Assembly: GCF_002895435.1 (NCBI RefSeq)
Contig: NZ_POYJ01000007.1
Coordinates: 186,001-250,000 of the forward strand
Reading direction: 5' to 3'
Length of the DNA stretch: 64,000 nucleotides
Source: Aquimarina sediminis
GTDB taxonomy: Bacteria; Bacteroidota; Bacteroidia; Flavobacteriales; Flavobacteriaceae
This document shows positions 1-9,589 of this stretch, piece after piece. The number at the start of each line of letters is the position of its first letter. The stretch's first letter is position 1. The position numbers and the translations under genes were made by a program. The notes beneath the pieces are model-generated. The model worked only from the letters and a program-made list of their open reading frames with translations, did not search any database and was not told the DNA's origin.

Positions 1-406
1 CCCTAGAAGATGTAATTCTCTTCCATTCACCTATTGTCATCTGACTTTTAAAATCTTCTATACGAATATCATGTTGCTTTTCTATATCTATACCTACATC
101 ATTAGTATCTGTTAATGCACAAATCACGATATCTCCTGAATGGGAAATATTAAATCTAACCTGTTGTTCATCAAAATATGGCTTATTATATTGGGTATAT
201 TTTATACTATTTTCACAAAACTCTTCGCCTCTTTCTTCTATACCTTTTTTTAAAAGAAATCTCCCTAACAGTGATAATTGCATATCCTGCCAACGACGAT
301 ATTTTAAAATTTTTCTCTGAAATTCGATAGAAAAAACTGAACCCACTTCTTTTACAAGTTGATCATGATTTTCTTTATTTATATATGAATAAAGGATTTG
401 TGTCAT
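1..406 (-). CDS. 4'-phosphopantetheinyl transferase (Sfp type), 3' end cut by window
   Basis: The first 135 codons are visible from an ATG at 406; the C-terminal part runs off the window. The protein should transfer phosphopantetheine from CoA to the serine of the carrier domains and so activate the NRPS and PKS proteins encoded upstream in the same direction. The visible part has the family pattern: an N-terminal stretch with RRWQDMQLSLLGRFLL, then FNISHSGDIVICALT and the metal/CoA-binding VGIDIEK near residue 115. The second hallmark (WxxKEA) would lie beyond the edge and cannot be checked. It follows the peptidase gene after about 110 bp, consistent with the tail of the same operon. The family assignment is firm; that it serves this cluster is inferred from position. 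Confidence 0.88.
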   Translation of the reverse strand, partial: MTQILYSYINKENHDQLVKEVGSVFSIEFQRKILKYRRWQDMQLSLLGRFLLKKGIEERGEEFCENSIKYTQYNKPYFDEQQVRFNISHSGDIVICALTDTNDVGIDIEKQHDIRIEDFKSQMTIGEWKRITSSR

Positions 407-516
407 TTCTTATATAATACTCCTAATTTTATAGTTTAGTTGAAAGGCTAAACAGTATTTTTCAAAATTAGCAATTCTGATTATTAATTCTTTTTCAAAA
501 ATGATTAATGTAATTA

Positions 517-2454
517 TTAAAGAATTCCCCAATAAAACAGATAGGTTACAAGCAAAATATTGGAAAATAAGACAGAAAAAACAATACTTCTATCGTTTAT
601 CCTTTTTATTAGCATAATGAAGTATAATAAAGTTACTATTAGAAACCCTCCAAAAATCAAAATCATGATAAATACATAATCAAAATTATTAGGTAGACCG
701 AATGCCAGAATAAAATAATTTTGGTTAGCAACTTTCATTAATGCAAGGACTAGACATATTAAGCCCGTAATTCCTGCGGCAGATGTTAGAACACTAAGAA
801 TCCTTACTATTCTATCTGGGGTTCTTTTATATTTTCTTCTCAAAAGCTTAATCATATAGGTAAAGACAAACACACTCATTATCCCCAGGGCAACAAACAA
901 AGGAGATAGAAAAATCAAGTTTAACTGATTTAGGCTATTCCCTACCTTAGATACTCCTGGATTGATGGTAACTCCTTTAACAAAACTTATCATACTTTCT
1001 TTTTCAAAAGCATTCACATCTGGAGTACGATTAGGGTCATTAATAAAAGCCTGGGCAATCTTATTCCCTGTTTTTGTAAAACCCGGTGTATGACCATAAG
1101 AAGCTGCAATCACGGAATATCCTTTAGAAAAAACCTTAGCTAGTACTTTTCCGTTGGAAGAAGGTGTAATTGGGTCATACCCTCCAGAAAACACGAGTAC
1201 CGGAAAAGATAATGTTTCCAATTTTGAAGAATCAAAAGTTGATATGGAGTCGTTGCGATTAATATTCCACTTATCACATACTTTAAAATCTGACTTATAA
1301 AAAGACACACCACCTTTGAGTCCTATGTGCTTGGAAGCATCCCTCTTATAATCCGATATTTTATTAAATGGTAGCGCTTCGTTACAACTAACACAGTAAT
1401 ACACTCCATAATCCATTCCTAGTAAGCTAGAAAATGCCGCTACCAATTTTCCTAGTGCTTCATTGTTTCTCTGCTGAAATTGATAAATTAACAAAGGTAT
1501 CATTTCAATAAGTTGTTTAGTATACAACGCTTGTTGAATTGCTATTTTAAAATCTTCTGAATTGTAGGTAAACTCTCCAGAAGCAATAGTTTTTTTATCT
1601 ACAGAAACGGTTATAGGTGCTTTTTCTAAATCAGCAACAGTTTTGTAATACATTTTTTCTAAGTCTGGATATACAGCATTACAATCTTTATCACCTTTAC
1701 ACTTCTTAAAAACTTTTGACAGGCTTTTTACATAATTACTCGTATTGTATGAATAGTAAGTAGGCATATCTGATATCGGAGAGTCTAAAGATAAAGTCTT
1801 GATGTCCTCAGGGTAAGACGTAGCATATACTTGTGCCATATAAGTCCCGTATGAAACACCATATACATGCCAATCATCATATTTTAATTGATTTTTTAGA
1901 GCATGTAAATCTTTCGCTACTGATTGACTGTGATATGCCTTAATATCAACTCTCGAGTTTAGAAGGTTTTGTTTACACGATAAAGCAGCCGCAGTTTTTT
2001 GATTCTCATCCTCTTGTTCTGACTGATTTTTGGCTAAGATATCTAAAAACTTTTTTCCCAAATCAGGACATAGTCTAGGTTCAGAAAATCCAGTACCTCG
2101 AATATCAAACAATACAATATCATTTTCTTGTCGAAGAGGATGATTAAACCAATTTCCTATATTTTGAATGCCGCTTGCTCCTGGCCCTCCTTGTATAAAA
2201 ACTAAAGCATCTCTATCCGTCTTTCCTGATTTGTTTTTTAATACCGCAACAGCTAATTTGATAATGTTACTTTGAGGTTTATCCCAGTTTTCAGGTACAG
2301 AGAGATATTTCCATAAAATCGTATCTTTCTTTAGAACTTCTGCATTTGGAAAAAAAGACTCTGTATCCTTAAGAGATACATTTTGGCTTTGTGCTGACAC
2401 AAAGGAAGAAAAAATAAATGCTAGTACTATTACTTTTCTTATATAAAAATTCAT
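517..2454 (-). CDS. Secreted TAP-type alpha/beta-hydrolase peptidase with C-terminal membrane helices
   Basis: This is a tripeptidyl-aminopeptidase/proline-iminopeptidase-like serine hydrolase. I chose the ATG at 2454 because it gives a clean signal peptide (MNFYIRKVIVLAFIFSSFVSA, then QSQ); a TTG at 2502 overlapping the upstream stop would only add a polar extension. Visible features are the oxyanion region FIQGGPGASG, the nucleophile elbow GVSYGT near residue 200, the acid in GGYDPITP near 426 and the histidine in YGHTPG near 455. About 140 C-terminal residues form four hydrophobic segments, so the catalytic part probably sits in the periplasm, anchored in the membrane. It follows the C-A-T-C NRPS directly. 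By analogy with membrane-anchored prodrug peptidases of other NRPS clusters it may trim the product. That role is inferred; housekeeping peptide use is the alternative. Confidence 0.85.
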   Translation of the reverse strand: MNFYIRKVIVLAFIFSSFVSAQSQNVSLKDTESFFPNAEVLKKDTILWKYLSVPENWDKPQSNIIKLAVAVLKNKSGKTDRDALVFIQGGPGASGIQNIGNWFNHPLRQENDIVLFDIRGTGFSEPRLCPDLGKKFLDILAKNQSEQEDENQKTAAALSCKQNLLNSRVDIKAYHSQSVAKDLHALKNQLKYDDWHVYGVSYGTYMAQVYATSYPEDIKTLSLDSPISDMPTYYSYNTSNYVKSLSKVFKKCKGDKDCNAVYPDLEKMYYKTVADLEKAPITVSVDKKTIASGEFTYNSEDFKIAIQQALYTKQLIEMIPLLIYQFQQRNNEALGKLVAAFSSLLGMDYGVYYCVSCNEALPFNKISDYKRDASKHIGLKGGVSFYKSDFKVCDKWNINRNDSISTFDSSKLETLSFPVLVFSGGYDPITPSSNGKVLAKVFSKGYSVIAASYGHTPGFTKTGNKIAQAFINDPNRTPDVNAFEKESMISFVKGVTINPGVSKVGNSLNQLNLIFLSPLFVALGIMSVFVFTYMIKLLRRKYKRTPDRIVRILSVLTSAAGITGLICLVLALMKVANQNYFILAFGLPNNFDYVFIMILIFGGFLIVTLLYFIMLIKRINDRSIVFSVLFSNILLVTYLFYWGIL

Positions 2455-2498
2455 AATTTTTTGTTGATGATTACTTTGCTTTTTTGTTTTATGGCTTA

Positions 2499-5400
2499 TC
2501 AAAAACTAAAATCTATTTCGATAGATTTTTCTTTTTCAAAAGCCAATTCGATATCTATATCTTCTATTAACACATTAGTATCAATTATTATTTCTTCCAA
2601 AATTTTCTTAAATTTTGAAACTAGTAGTTCAATGGTTTCCTTCTCATACTTGCTAGTATCATAATAAATAGAACCATGTAAAAACTCTTCATTTATAGAA
2701 AAACTTATTAATAGCGGAAGCCTATTATATTTTGCATCTACAGGATGAAAATCTAATACAAAATCTTCTTTTACTTTAATTTTTTCATAATTAAAGGTTG
2801 GATTTTGCAACACTATAATTGCTTCTAATCGTAACTGACTTAGAATATCCTCGGGAATATCTTGATGCTTATCTATTACTAACATATCCTCTTGCACTTT
2901 TTGCAATAGATTTATTAGTGATTGTTCAGGACTTATTCTTAATCGTAAGGGTAATGTTTTTACAAACATCCCTATTTGGGAATGTAAATCTGAAAAGGGT
3001 CGTCCAGAATTTATAGTCCCAATGCAAATGTCATTAAGCCTTTCAGTTTTATAAATCAATACATAAAATGCCGTAACAATAAGAGTATGGAATGTGATTT
3101 TTTGTTTTAATGCTATGCTATCCATGTTTGCAAGAAACACTTTATCCCAATTGAAACGGTGGAAGCTACCAGTATATTTTTCACTTAACTCACCATTTTC
3201 CAGATCATAGGTGATCAAACTCCTCCATTGATAATGATCCAAATATTGTTTCCAAAAATTACGATTTTCACTCTTGTTTTCGAGCTCAATTTCATGTTGC
3301 CAAACTGCATAATCCTTGAATTGAAGGGGCAGTAATTTTTTTTCAAAATTCGTTTGCGAAACTAATGCTCTATAATTATTTACAACTTCTTTTATCAAAA
3401 TTTCTAGTGACCATCCATCCATAATAATATGATGTGTAACAAAAAGTAATATACTTTGCCCACTAGGTACTTTGAACAACCCAAGTCGTAATAATGTGTC
3501 GTTCTTTAAATCAAATTCTCTATTTGCGTAGGTTTCTAATGCTTTTTTCAGACTTGAACTCTCAACAAAAAACTCTTCGATTTCAAAAATAATTTCTTTC
3601 CCTTCTCTTATTTTTTGACGTGGAGATCCTTTATATTCAACAAAATTTGTTTTTAATATTTCATACTTACTAATAATATTCCTAAATACTTTCTCCAGTA
3701 AAATCTTATCAAACTTACCCTCTATTTTATACGATCTAAACATATTATAGGCAATGGACTTTTCACTCTGAAATGAAGCTAGCCATATAGCATATTGTGG
3801 TAATGTTAATGGATAATGAGGTTTTATCTTGGTCGATGGTATTACTGTTAATTGTTGAGTTTCCATTTTTTCCAAAAACCCAGATAACATCTCAACAGTT
3901 GGGTATTCAAAAACAGTTCTTAATGAAACATGGAACCCCAATTCTTTTTCAATTTTACCAATTAATCTTACTGCATTCAAAGAATGCCCACCCAATTGAA
4001 AAAAATTATCTGTTACACTTATTTTGTTTGTTAACTCTATTACTTCTTTAAAAAGTCTACAAAGTATGATCTCTATTTCTGTAGTCGGTTTTTTAAAATT
4101 TGATTTCGTTTCTAAAGGATTTACATCTCGAAGTATTAAAGATTTTCGGTCTATTTTTTTATTAGGAGTTAAAGGAAACTCCTCTATAGGAACAATTATA
4201 TATGGTATCATATACTCTGGTAATTCCTTACGCAAAACATTAGTAATCCTATCGGCACTTATTGGTTTTTGATTAAAAACAACATATGCTACTAAGTAAG
4301 CTTCTTGATTCATTCCTTTCTTAGCAATAACTACTGAAGATTTTATACCTGATAATTGATTCAGTTTGGTTTCTATCTCTCCTAATTCGATACGATATCC
4401 TCTAATCTTTACCTGATGATCGTTACGACCCAAAAATTGAATTTCACCAACGTTATTCCATTTACCAATATCTCCTGTGTCATAAATTTTTTCTCCTTCG
4501 ACAAAAGGATTTTTTATAAATTTTTCTGCTGTTAATTTTTCATTTTTATAATACCCTTTAGCCAATCCATCTCCGCCTATATAAATATTTCCTGAGGTAT
4601 TCTGGGGTACTAATCGTAATGATCCATCTAGTATATAAAACTTAGTATTATGAATTGGTTCTCCTATATTTGAAGCATCTTTTGGTTTGTTAATTTGTTT
4701 ACTGCTTGACCAAATAGTAGTTTCTGTAGGACCATACATATTCCATACCTCTGCACAGGTTTGTAATAAATTTTCTGCCAAAGATTCACTTAAAAGATCC
4801 CCTCCACATAATACTTTTAGTTCTTTATCACCACTCCAGCCTGCATTATACAACATTTGATAAAAGCTGGGGGTTCCCTGGATTATGTTGGGTTTAATAT
4901 TTTCTAACTCTTTTAATATAGACAAGGGATCTATCAAAGTATCTTTATCTACCACATATAATGTGGCTCCTGATATCAAGGGAATAAAAAATTCTAATAT
5001 AGAAATATCGAAAGATTGCGTCGTAACCGAATACAATAGGGTATCTGATGTTATGTTGTGTTTTTGTTGAATACTTAATAAGAAATTTAATAGTGATTGA
5101 TGTCCAACTGCAACACCTTTTGGGTTTCCGGTAGAGCCAGAGGTATAAATGATATAAGCTAGATCCGAAAAAACCTTTTCCTTAATGGTTTTTAATGTAT
5201 TGAGGTTATCATGATTGATGACCTCGTCTGCATTTACATATTTTATCTTATTCTTTAATACTTCTTGTAGATCATTATCTCCAATAATACACTTTACCTT
5301 ACTATGATTTATTATGTATTTAAGCCTTTCTATAGGAAAACTTGGATCTAACGGGACATATGCTCTTCCCGATTTAAATATCCCTACTAGCACTGCTATA

Positions 5401-6950
5401 AAGTCTACCGAACGATGCATTAAAACTGCTATGGGGGACTGATCCTTATTCCCGAAATTGCGTAATAAATAGTCTGCTACAAGGTTTGATTTATGGTCTA
5501 ACTCCTGATAAGAATAGCTTCTATTTTTATCTTGCACAGCTATCTGATCTCCATTTTTCTTTACTTGATCAGTAAAAAAAGATAATAAGGTTCTTTCTTT
5601 TGGATAATTATATTGTGTTTGATTAAAAGTATTTAATAATAGTTGTTCTTCAGCAGGTGTTATGTATTGATAATCCGATAAGGTTTTCTTGTGATCTATA
5701 CTAATTTCTGAAATCAGTTGTTCAAAATGTGTGACCACTTGTTTTATCGAATTTTCGTCAAAAAAACTGAGATTATAGTCAAAATCAATTTTTACATCAT
5801 CCTGCTCATCGAATTCACGAATATATACCGCCAAGGCTACTCGTTCTGATCTATGAGAGAGTGGAATTACTTTCGTTTTTGTATTCTCAAAATGGTCTGC
5901 GTAATTTTGTTTTTCATATGATAACGTAATATTAAACAACCTATCTTTATCCTTAAAAGCATCTAACTCTTGTACTAATTTTCCTAATGGAAAACGTTGA
6001 TAGCGATAGTCTTGCCTAAGTTGTTGTTTAATATTGTATACCAAATCTTCAAAAGTATTTTCGAAATCGAGTGACATACGTAAGGCAGAAACCCCCATAA
6101 AAAGACCGACCGTTTTTTTAAAAACTGATTTACTTCTATTCAACACCGGAAGCCCTATCGCAAAATCCATATTTTGATGTTTTCGACCAAAATAGAGATA
6201 TAAAATCCCCAATATCACATGAAAAGTGGAGCTTTTAGATTCTTTAGCAACATTTACTAGTTTATTATAAACTACTCTTTTGATAATTAACTCTTGACGA
6301 CTACTCGTATTGGTATGAATAGTATCAGTTGTTTTTTCGAATAAGCGTTCTGGTAGCGTTTTAAACTTCTCTGTCCAATACAATTTATCTTTTTCAAAAG
6401 CATCAGAACTGTGATAGTTTTCATCATCTACCACAAAATCTGTATAACTATATGGATATTGAGTTTTTATTTCTCCGTAGTTAATGAGTTCATTATAATT
6501 TTGAACTAACCTCTGGAACATTAAGGAGGTTCCCCAGCCATCAGTAATAATATGATGGTACATTGAAAACAAATAATGAAACGTACTATTTACTTTAACC
6601 AAAATAAACTTGTGCAATAGTTTTCGAGTACTAAAATCAAAAGGCTCTTCAAATGTATTTTGCATAAAATCATTTGCTAAAGTATCTGCCTGATCTTTAT
6701 AAGAAAAATCTATAAAATCCAGAGATGATTTATGTTCGGGTAAGATTTCTATTTCGGCATTTGCATCTCTATATACTACTATACTCCGATATGCATCATG
6801 TTGTTCTATCAATTTGATATAAGCATCATTCAAGGTTTTAAAATTTATGTTGCCTTTAATTGCTATTTTGGCTCCTATATTGTAAATAGGTTCTTTTGGA
6901 TATAACAATTGCTCAAAATAGACATCTTGTTGAGGAAGCGTCAATTTCAT
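2499..6950 (-). CDS. NRPS, C-A(Gly-like)-T-C, no thioesterase
   Basis: The 1483-residue protein has a condensation domain (about 1-430, MYHHIITDGW near 135), an adenylation domain (about 450-930, YTSGSTGNPKG near 609), a carrier domain (GGHSL near 988) and a second complete condensation domain (about 1040-1470, HHIIMDGW near 1180), after which it ends. Pocket residues read by alignment to GrsA are D-I-L-Q-L-G-M-I-W-K, which matches known glycine codes. Unlike four other synthetases here, it has no TubC-type N-terminal docking segment and starts straight into a C domain, as lipo-initiating proteins do. The orphan C-terminal condensation domain has no partner carrier in cis. I infer it either starts the assembly line, handing acyl-Gly to the half-C loading module at 56098, or modifies or releases the product in trans. 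The gene lies 63 bp after the exporter gene. Confidence 0.9.
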   Translation of the reverse strand: MKLTLPQQDVYFEQLLYPKEPIYNIGAKIAIKGNINFKTLNDAYIKLIEQHDAYRSIVVYRDANAEIEILPEHKSSLDFIDFSYKDQADTLANDFMQNTFEEPFDFSTRKLLHKFILVKVNSTFHYLFSMYHHIITDGWGTSLMFQRLVQNYNELINYGEIKTQYPYSYTDFVVDDENYHSSDAFEKDKLYWTEKFKTLPERLFEKTTDTIHTNTSSRQELIIKRVVYNKLVNVAKESKSSTFHVILGILYLYFGRKHQNMDFAIGLPVLNRSKSVFKKTVGLFMGVSALRMSLDFENTFEDLVYNIKQQLRQDYRYQRFPLGKLVQELDAFKDKDRLFNITLSYEKQNYADHFENTKTKVIPLSHRSERVALAVYIREFDEQDDVKIDFDYNLSFFDENSIKQVVTHFEQLISEISIDHKKTLSDYQYITPAEEQLLLNTFNQTQYNYPKERTLLSFFTDQVKKNGDQIAVQDKNRSYSYQELDHKSNLVADYLLRNFGNKDQSPIAVLMHRSVDFIAVLVGIFKSGRAYVPLDPSFPIERLKYIINHSKVKCIIGDNDLQEVLKNKIKYVNADEVINHDNLNTLKTIKEKVFSDLAYIIYTSGSTGNPKGVAVGHQSLLNFLLSIQQKHNITSDTLLYSVTTQSFDISILEFFIPLISGATLYVVDKDTLIDPLSILKELENIKPNIIQGTPSFYQMLYNAGWSGDKELKVLCGGDLLSESLAENLLQTCAEVWNMYGPTETTIWSSSKQINKPKDASNIGEPIHNTKFYILDGSLRLVPQNTSGNIYIGGDGLAKGYYKNEKLTAEKFIKNPFVEGEKIYDTGDIGKWNNVGEIQFLGRNDHQVKIRGYRIELGEIETKLNQLSGIKSSVVIAKKGMNQEAYLVAYVVFNQKPISADRITNVLRKELPEYMIPYIIVPIEEFPLTPNKKIDRKSLILRDVNPLETKSNFKKPTTEIEIILCRLFKEVIELTNKISVTDNFFQLGGHSLNAVRLIGKIEKELGFHVSLRTVFEYPTVEMLSGFLEKMETQQLTVIPSTKIKPHYPLTLPQYAIWLASFQSEKSIAYNMFRSYKIEGKFDKILLEKVFRNIISKYEILKTNFVEYKGSPRQKIREGKEIIFEIEEFFVESSSLKKALETYANREFDLKNDTLLRLGLFKVPSGQSILLFVTHHIIMDGWSLEILIKEVVNNYRALVSQTNFEKKLLPLQFKDYAVWQHEIELENKSENRNFWKQYLDHYQWRSLITYDLENGELSEKYTGSFHRFNWDKVFLANMDSIALKQKITFHTLIVTAFYVLIYKTERLNDICIGTINSGRPFSDLHSQIGMFVKTLPLRLRISPEQSLINLLQKVQEDMLVIDKHQDIPEDILSQLRLEAIIVLQNPTFNYEKIKVKEDFVLDFHPVDAKYNRLPLLISFSINEEFLHGSIYYDTSKYEKETIELLVSKFKKILEEIIIDTNVLIEDIDIELAFEKEKSIEIDFSF

Positions 6951-7013
6951 ATCGATATTCTCTAAGTTAAATGATTTTGTTTTTGATTTCTCAAAAACAA
7001 AGAAAGGTAAGTT

Positions 7014-8648
7014 TTATGCCCAAAGGCTTTCGGTAAGTTCGATCTTATTATTTACGTTTACATCTTTAACAATTTTTCCGTAATCAAACTTAATAATACG
7101 ATCGGCAAGATGGAAATAAGCATCATCATGAGTAACTGCAATAATAGTTTTTCCTTCTGCTCTAAATTTCGGAATTAATTCTTCGTAGAAATATTTCCTA
7201 AAATGTGGATCTTGATCAGCCGCCCATTCATCTAATATTAAAATTGGTTTTTTCTCGAGTAAAGCAAAAATCATAGACATTCGTTTACTTTGCCCTTTAG
7301 AGAACTTTCTTCTTGCAGATTCCTCTTTATCATCGGCAACAACCTGATCTAGCTGCATAGTTTTTAACAACTCTCTATATTCTTCGTTATTCTGAGTGGT
7401 ATAGTCATCGTAGTTATGAGAAAATATATGATTGTTGGTAAAAATGGCTGTCATTGAATCTTGCAGATTATCTTTAATGTTTAGATTTTCATCATTGTTT
7501 AGGATGATTTCTCCTGCCGTTGGGTGATATAGACCTGTTAATACATTAATAAACGTACTTTTTCCTGATCCATTCCCTCCTACTATAAATATTACCTCTC
7601 CTTCATTAATCGTAAGGTTTACAGGACCTAATGCAAAAGTTTTTTCTTCACTTTCATTATCATAATCGAAAGACATATTTTTAAATTCCAAAGAATTAAA
7701 GTAGAGATCTTTTTTCTCAATTGTTTTTGCTATTGTATCATCAATTTCAAAATCTTTCATGAAATTTTTAATCCTTCTATTCGCAACCATAAAACGGGTA
7801 TACATTTGCTGTAGGTTTATTAAATTATTAATCGGTCCTGAGATAAAAAGAATAACTACAACATATGCTATTACATCTTCTCTCTCTAATAATCCCAAAG
7901 CAGGCAGGCCAAATAAAACAGCCGCAATAACAGCATATAGCCCATATTGACTAATCATGTTAATTGAAAGAAAAACATAATTGATTTTAAAATCCAAATC
8001 TTCAGAATCATCCCTATTAGGTCCTAGGTATTTTTCCATTATATTTTTTCTTCGAGACGCACTTAATTTTAACTCTTTGAATCCCAAAATCAAATCATCT
8101 ACATAATTATAATAATGTTCATTAAACTTCCTTAAGCTTCCGACCTGACTTGACATAGTGTTCATAACAACGAAATAACATACCGCTACCAATATAATAA
8201 GAGCAAGAACGATTCCTGCGGATATTGGAGAGAGTGTAAACATATAAACGACACCTAATACTAACATTAGTAAAGAACTTACCGTATGGGTAACTGTATA
8301 TGGTAAATTAGAAAAAATCCGTAAGTCTTCCATGGCTGTATAAAAACGTTGAGTCCCGAATTTTTCAAGAGTCTTTAGGGGAGCTTTCAATATTTGGTTA
8401 AACAGGTTTTTTTCATTTTCATACAATATCTTAAAGGCATACTTATTCAATCCTTTTTGAAAAATGATATTTAGCAGATATGTATACCCAACAGCTGATA
8501 AAAAAACTATGATCATATAATCTTTTAAAAACTCTTCGTTTCCTGCAAGGACATTATTGATTATATATATAATACCAAAACTTAAAATAGTGTTGGGTAT
8601 CGCATACAATAGTAGAAGAACTATGTCCTTCGGTTTTAATTTTAACAT
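7014..8648 (-). CDS. Cyclic-peptide-type ABC exporter (PvdE/SyrD family), fused TMD-NBD
   Basis: This 544-residue half transporter should export the peptide product across the inner membrane as a homodimer. The first 300 residues hold about six hydrophobic segments. The nucleotide-binding domain has Walker A GGNGSGKST near 359, the modified signature FSKGQSKRMS near 449 in place of LSGGQ, Walker B PILILDEWAADQDP near 470 and the H-loop VTHDD near 506. The DEWAADQDP string and modified signature are typical of the PvdE/SyrD group found in NRPS clusters. Its position between the thioesterase and NRPS genes fits a dedicated exporter. A 184-bp gap separates it from the thioesterase gene. Which intermediate it carries, finished or still capped, cannot be read from sequence. 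Confidence 0.92.
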   Translation of the reverse strand: MLKLKPKDIVLLLLYAIPNTILSFGIIYIINNVLAGNEEFLKDYMIIVFLSAVGYTYLLNIIFQKGLNKYAFKILYENEKNLFNQILKAPLKTLEKFGTQRFYTAMEDLRIFSNLPYTVTHTVSSLLMLVLGVVYMFTLSPISAGIVLALIILVAVCYFVVMNTMSSQVGSLRKFNEHYYNYVDDLILGFKELKLSASRRKNIMEKYLGPNRDDSEDLDFKINYVFLSINMISQYGLYAVIAAVLFGLPALGLLEREDVIAYVVVILFISGPINNLINLQQMYTRFMVANRRIKNFMKDFEIDDTIAKTIEKKDLYFNSLEFKNMSFDYDNESEEKTFALGPVNLTINEGEVIFIVGGNGSGKSTFINVLTGLYHPTAGEIILNNDENLNIKDNLQDSMTAIFTNNHIFSHNYDDYTTQNNEEYRELLKTMQLDQVVADDKEESARRKFSKGQSKRMSMIFALLEKKPILILDEWAADQDPHFRKYFYEELIPKFRAEGKTIIAVTHDDAYFHLADRIIKFDYGKIVKDVNVNNKIELTESLWA

Positions 8649-8832
8649 TTTTCAAGTGTTTATGTATGTAGTGGTCTACTGCATACGATTAAGATTGATA
8701 TTACAACCCCAACCAAAGGGGGCTATTACATAGAGATGATCATTATGATCTAAAGGAGGAAACCGGGTAAATTAACTGGTACAAGAATACTTGCAGCCTT
8801 GTATTTAATAATTCTGGAGCTTATTAAAACTC

Positions 8833-9552
8833 TTATTTTAAACTTACAACCTTACTATCAAAAAGTGGAGTTTCAATAATTTTTGTTAATTGCTCTGAGT
8901 GGTTGTTTATAAAAAAATGATCTCCATTTAGAATTTTAAATTGGAATTTACCTGTAGTAAATCGATTCCAGTTTTCAATTTTATCTTTACTTTTTTCTTC
9001 AGATCCCATTAATGCATAAATAGAGGTTTTTAACACAAAATCTGCTTCAGAATCATGGTCTTTTTCCAACACTTCGAAATCCGCTCTCATTATAGGACTA
9101 AAAAAATCGAACAAATCCTTATTTTCAAGAACTTCTTCTGGGACTCCTCCTAATTCTCTTAGTTCTTCTTTAAAGTCTTTGTCGTTCATTAAATACCTTT
9201 TCTTTTCTTTTTCTCCATCAAACTCCTTAATTCCTGGACCAGGGTTTCCTGAAACTACTAAATGATTTGGAGGATCATCAAAATCTTCCATTTTTTTTGC
9301 AACATATAGCCCCATAGTCGCCCCCATACTATGTCCATAAATTACATAAGGCTGATTATTTCTTCGCTCTATAATTTGGTCAAAATAATCTTGTACTACT
9401 AATTCTTTTGTTTTAAGTAAATCTTCTCCAAACCTTCTTCCTCGACCAGGTATCTCCAAAGGAATAAAGCTGATATCAGAACTTATATTTCTCTTTAAGA
9501 AATCAAATGAATAGCAACTCCCTCCGGCAAAATGAAGTAAAAACAATTGCAT
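8833..9552 (-). CDS. Type II thioesterase (external, editing)
   Basis: The 239-residue alpha/beta-hydrolase has the length and layout of stand-alone NRPS/PKS thioesterases: the N-terminal LFLLHFAGGSCYSFDFL, the IPGRGRRF motif, the nucleophile elbow YGHSMGA near residue 74 and the catalytic histidine in NGDHFFIN near 211. Such enzymes hydrolyse wrongly primed or stalled acyl groups from carrier domains. None of the synthetases in the window has an integral thioesterase, so this is the only TE seen. It could in principle also contribute to release, but the family usually edits. It lies 37 bp downstream of the barrel-protein gene in the same direction. Confidence 0.93.
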   Translation of the reverse strand: MQLFLLHFAGGSCYSFDFLKRNISSDISFIPLEIPGRGRRFGEDLLKTKELVVQDYFDQIIERRNNQPYVIYGHSMGATMGLYVAKKMEDFDDPPNHLVVSGNPGPGIKEFDGEKEKKRYLMNDKDFKEELRELGGVPEEVLENKDLFDFFSPIMRADFEVLEKDHDSEADFVLKTSIYALMGSEEKSKDKIENWNRFTTGKFQFKILNGDHFFINNHSEQLTKIIETPLFDSKVVSLK

Positions 9553-9589
9553 ATTTTACGATTTAATAGTGATTACTAAAATAAAAAAG

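Noticed and set aside
8738..8750. Small palindrome GATCAT-T-ATGATC in the exporter leader
   Set aside because: It is too short and lacks a matching copy elsewhere in the operon.
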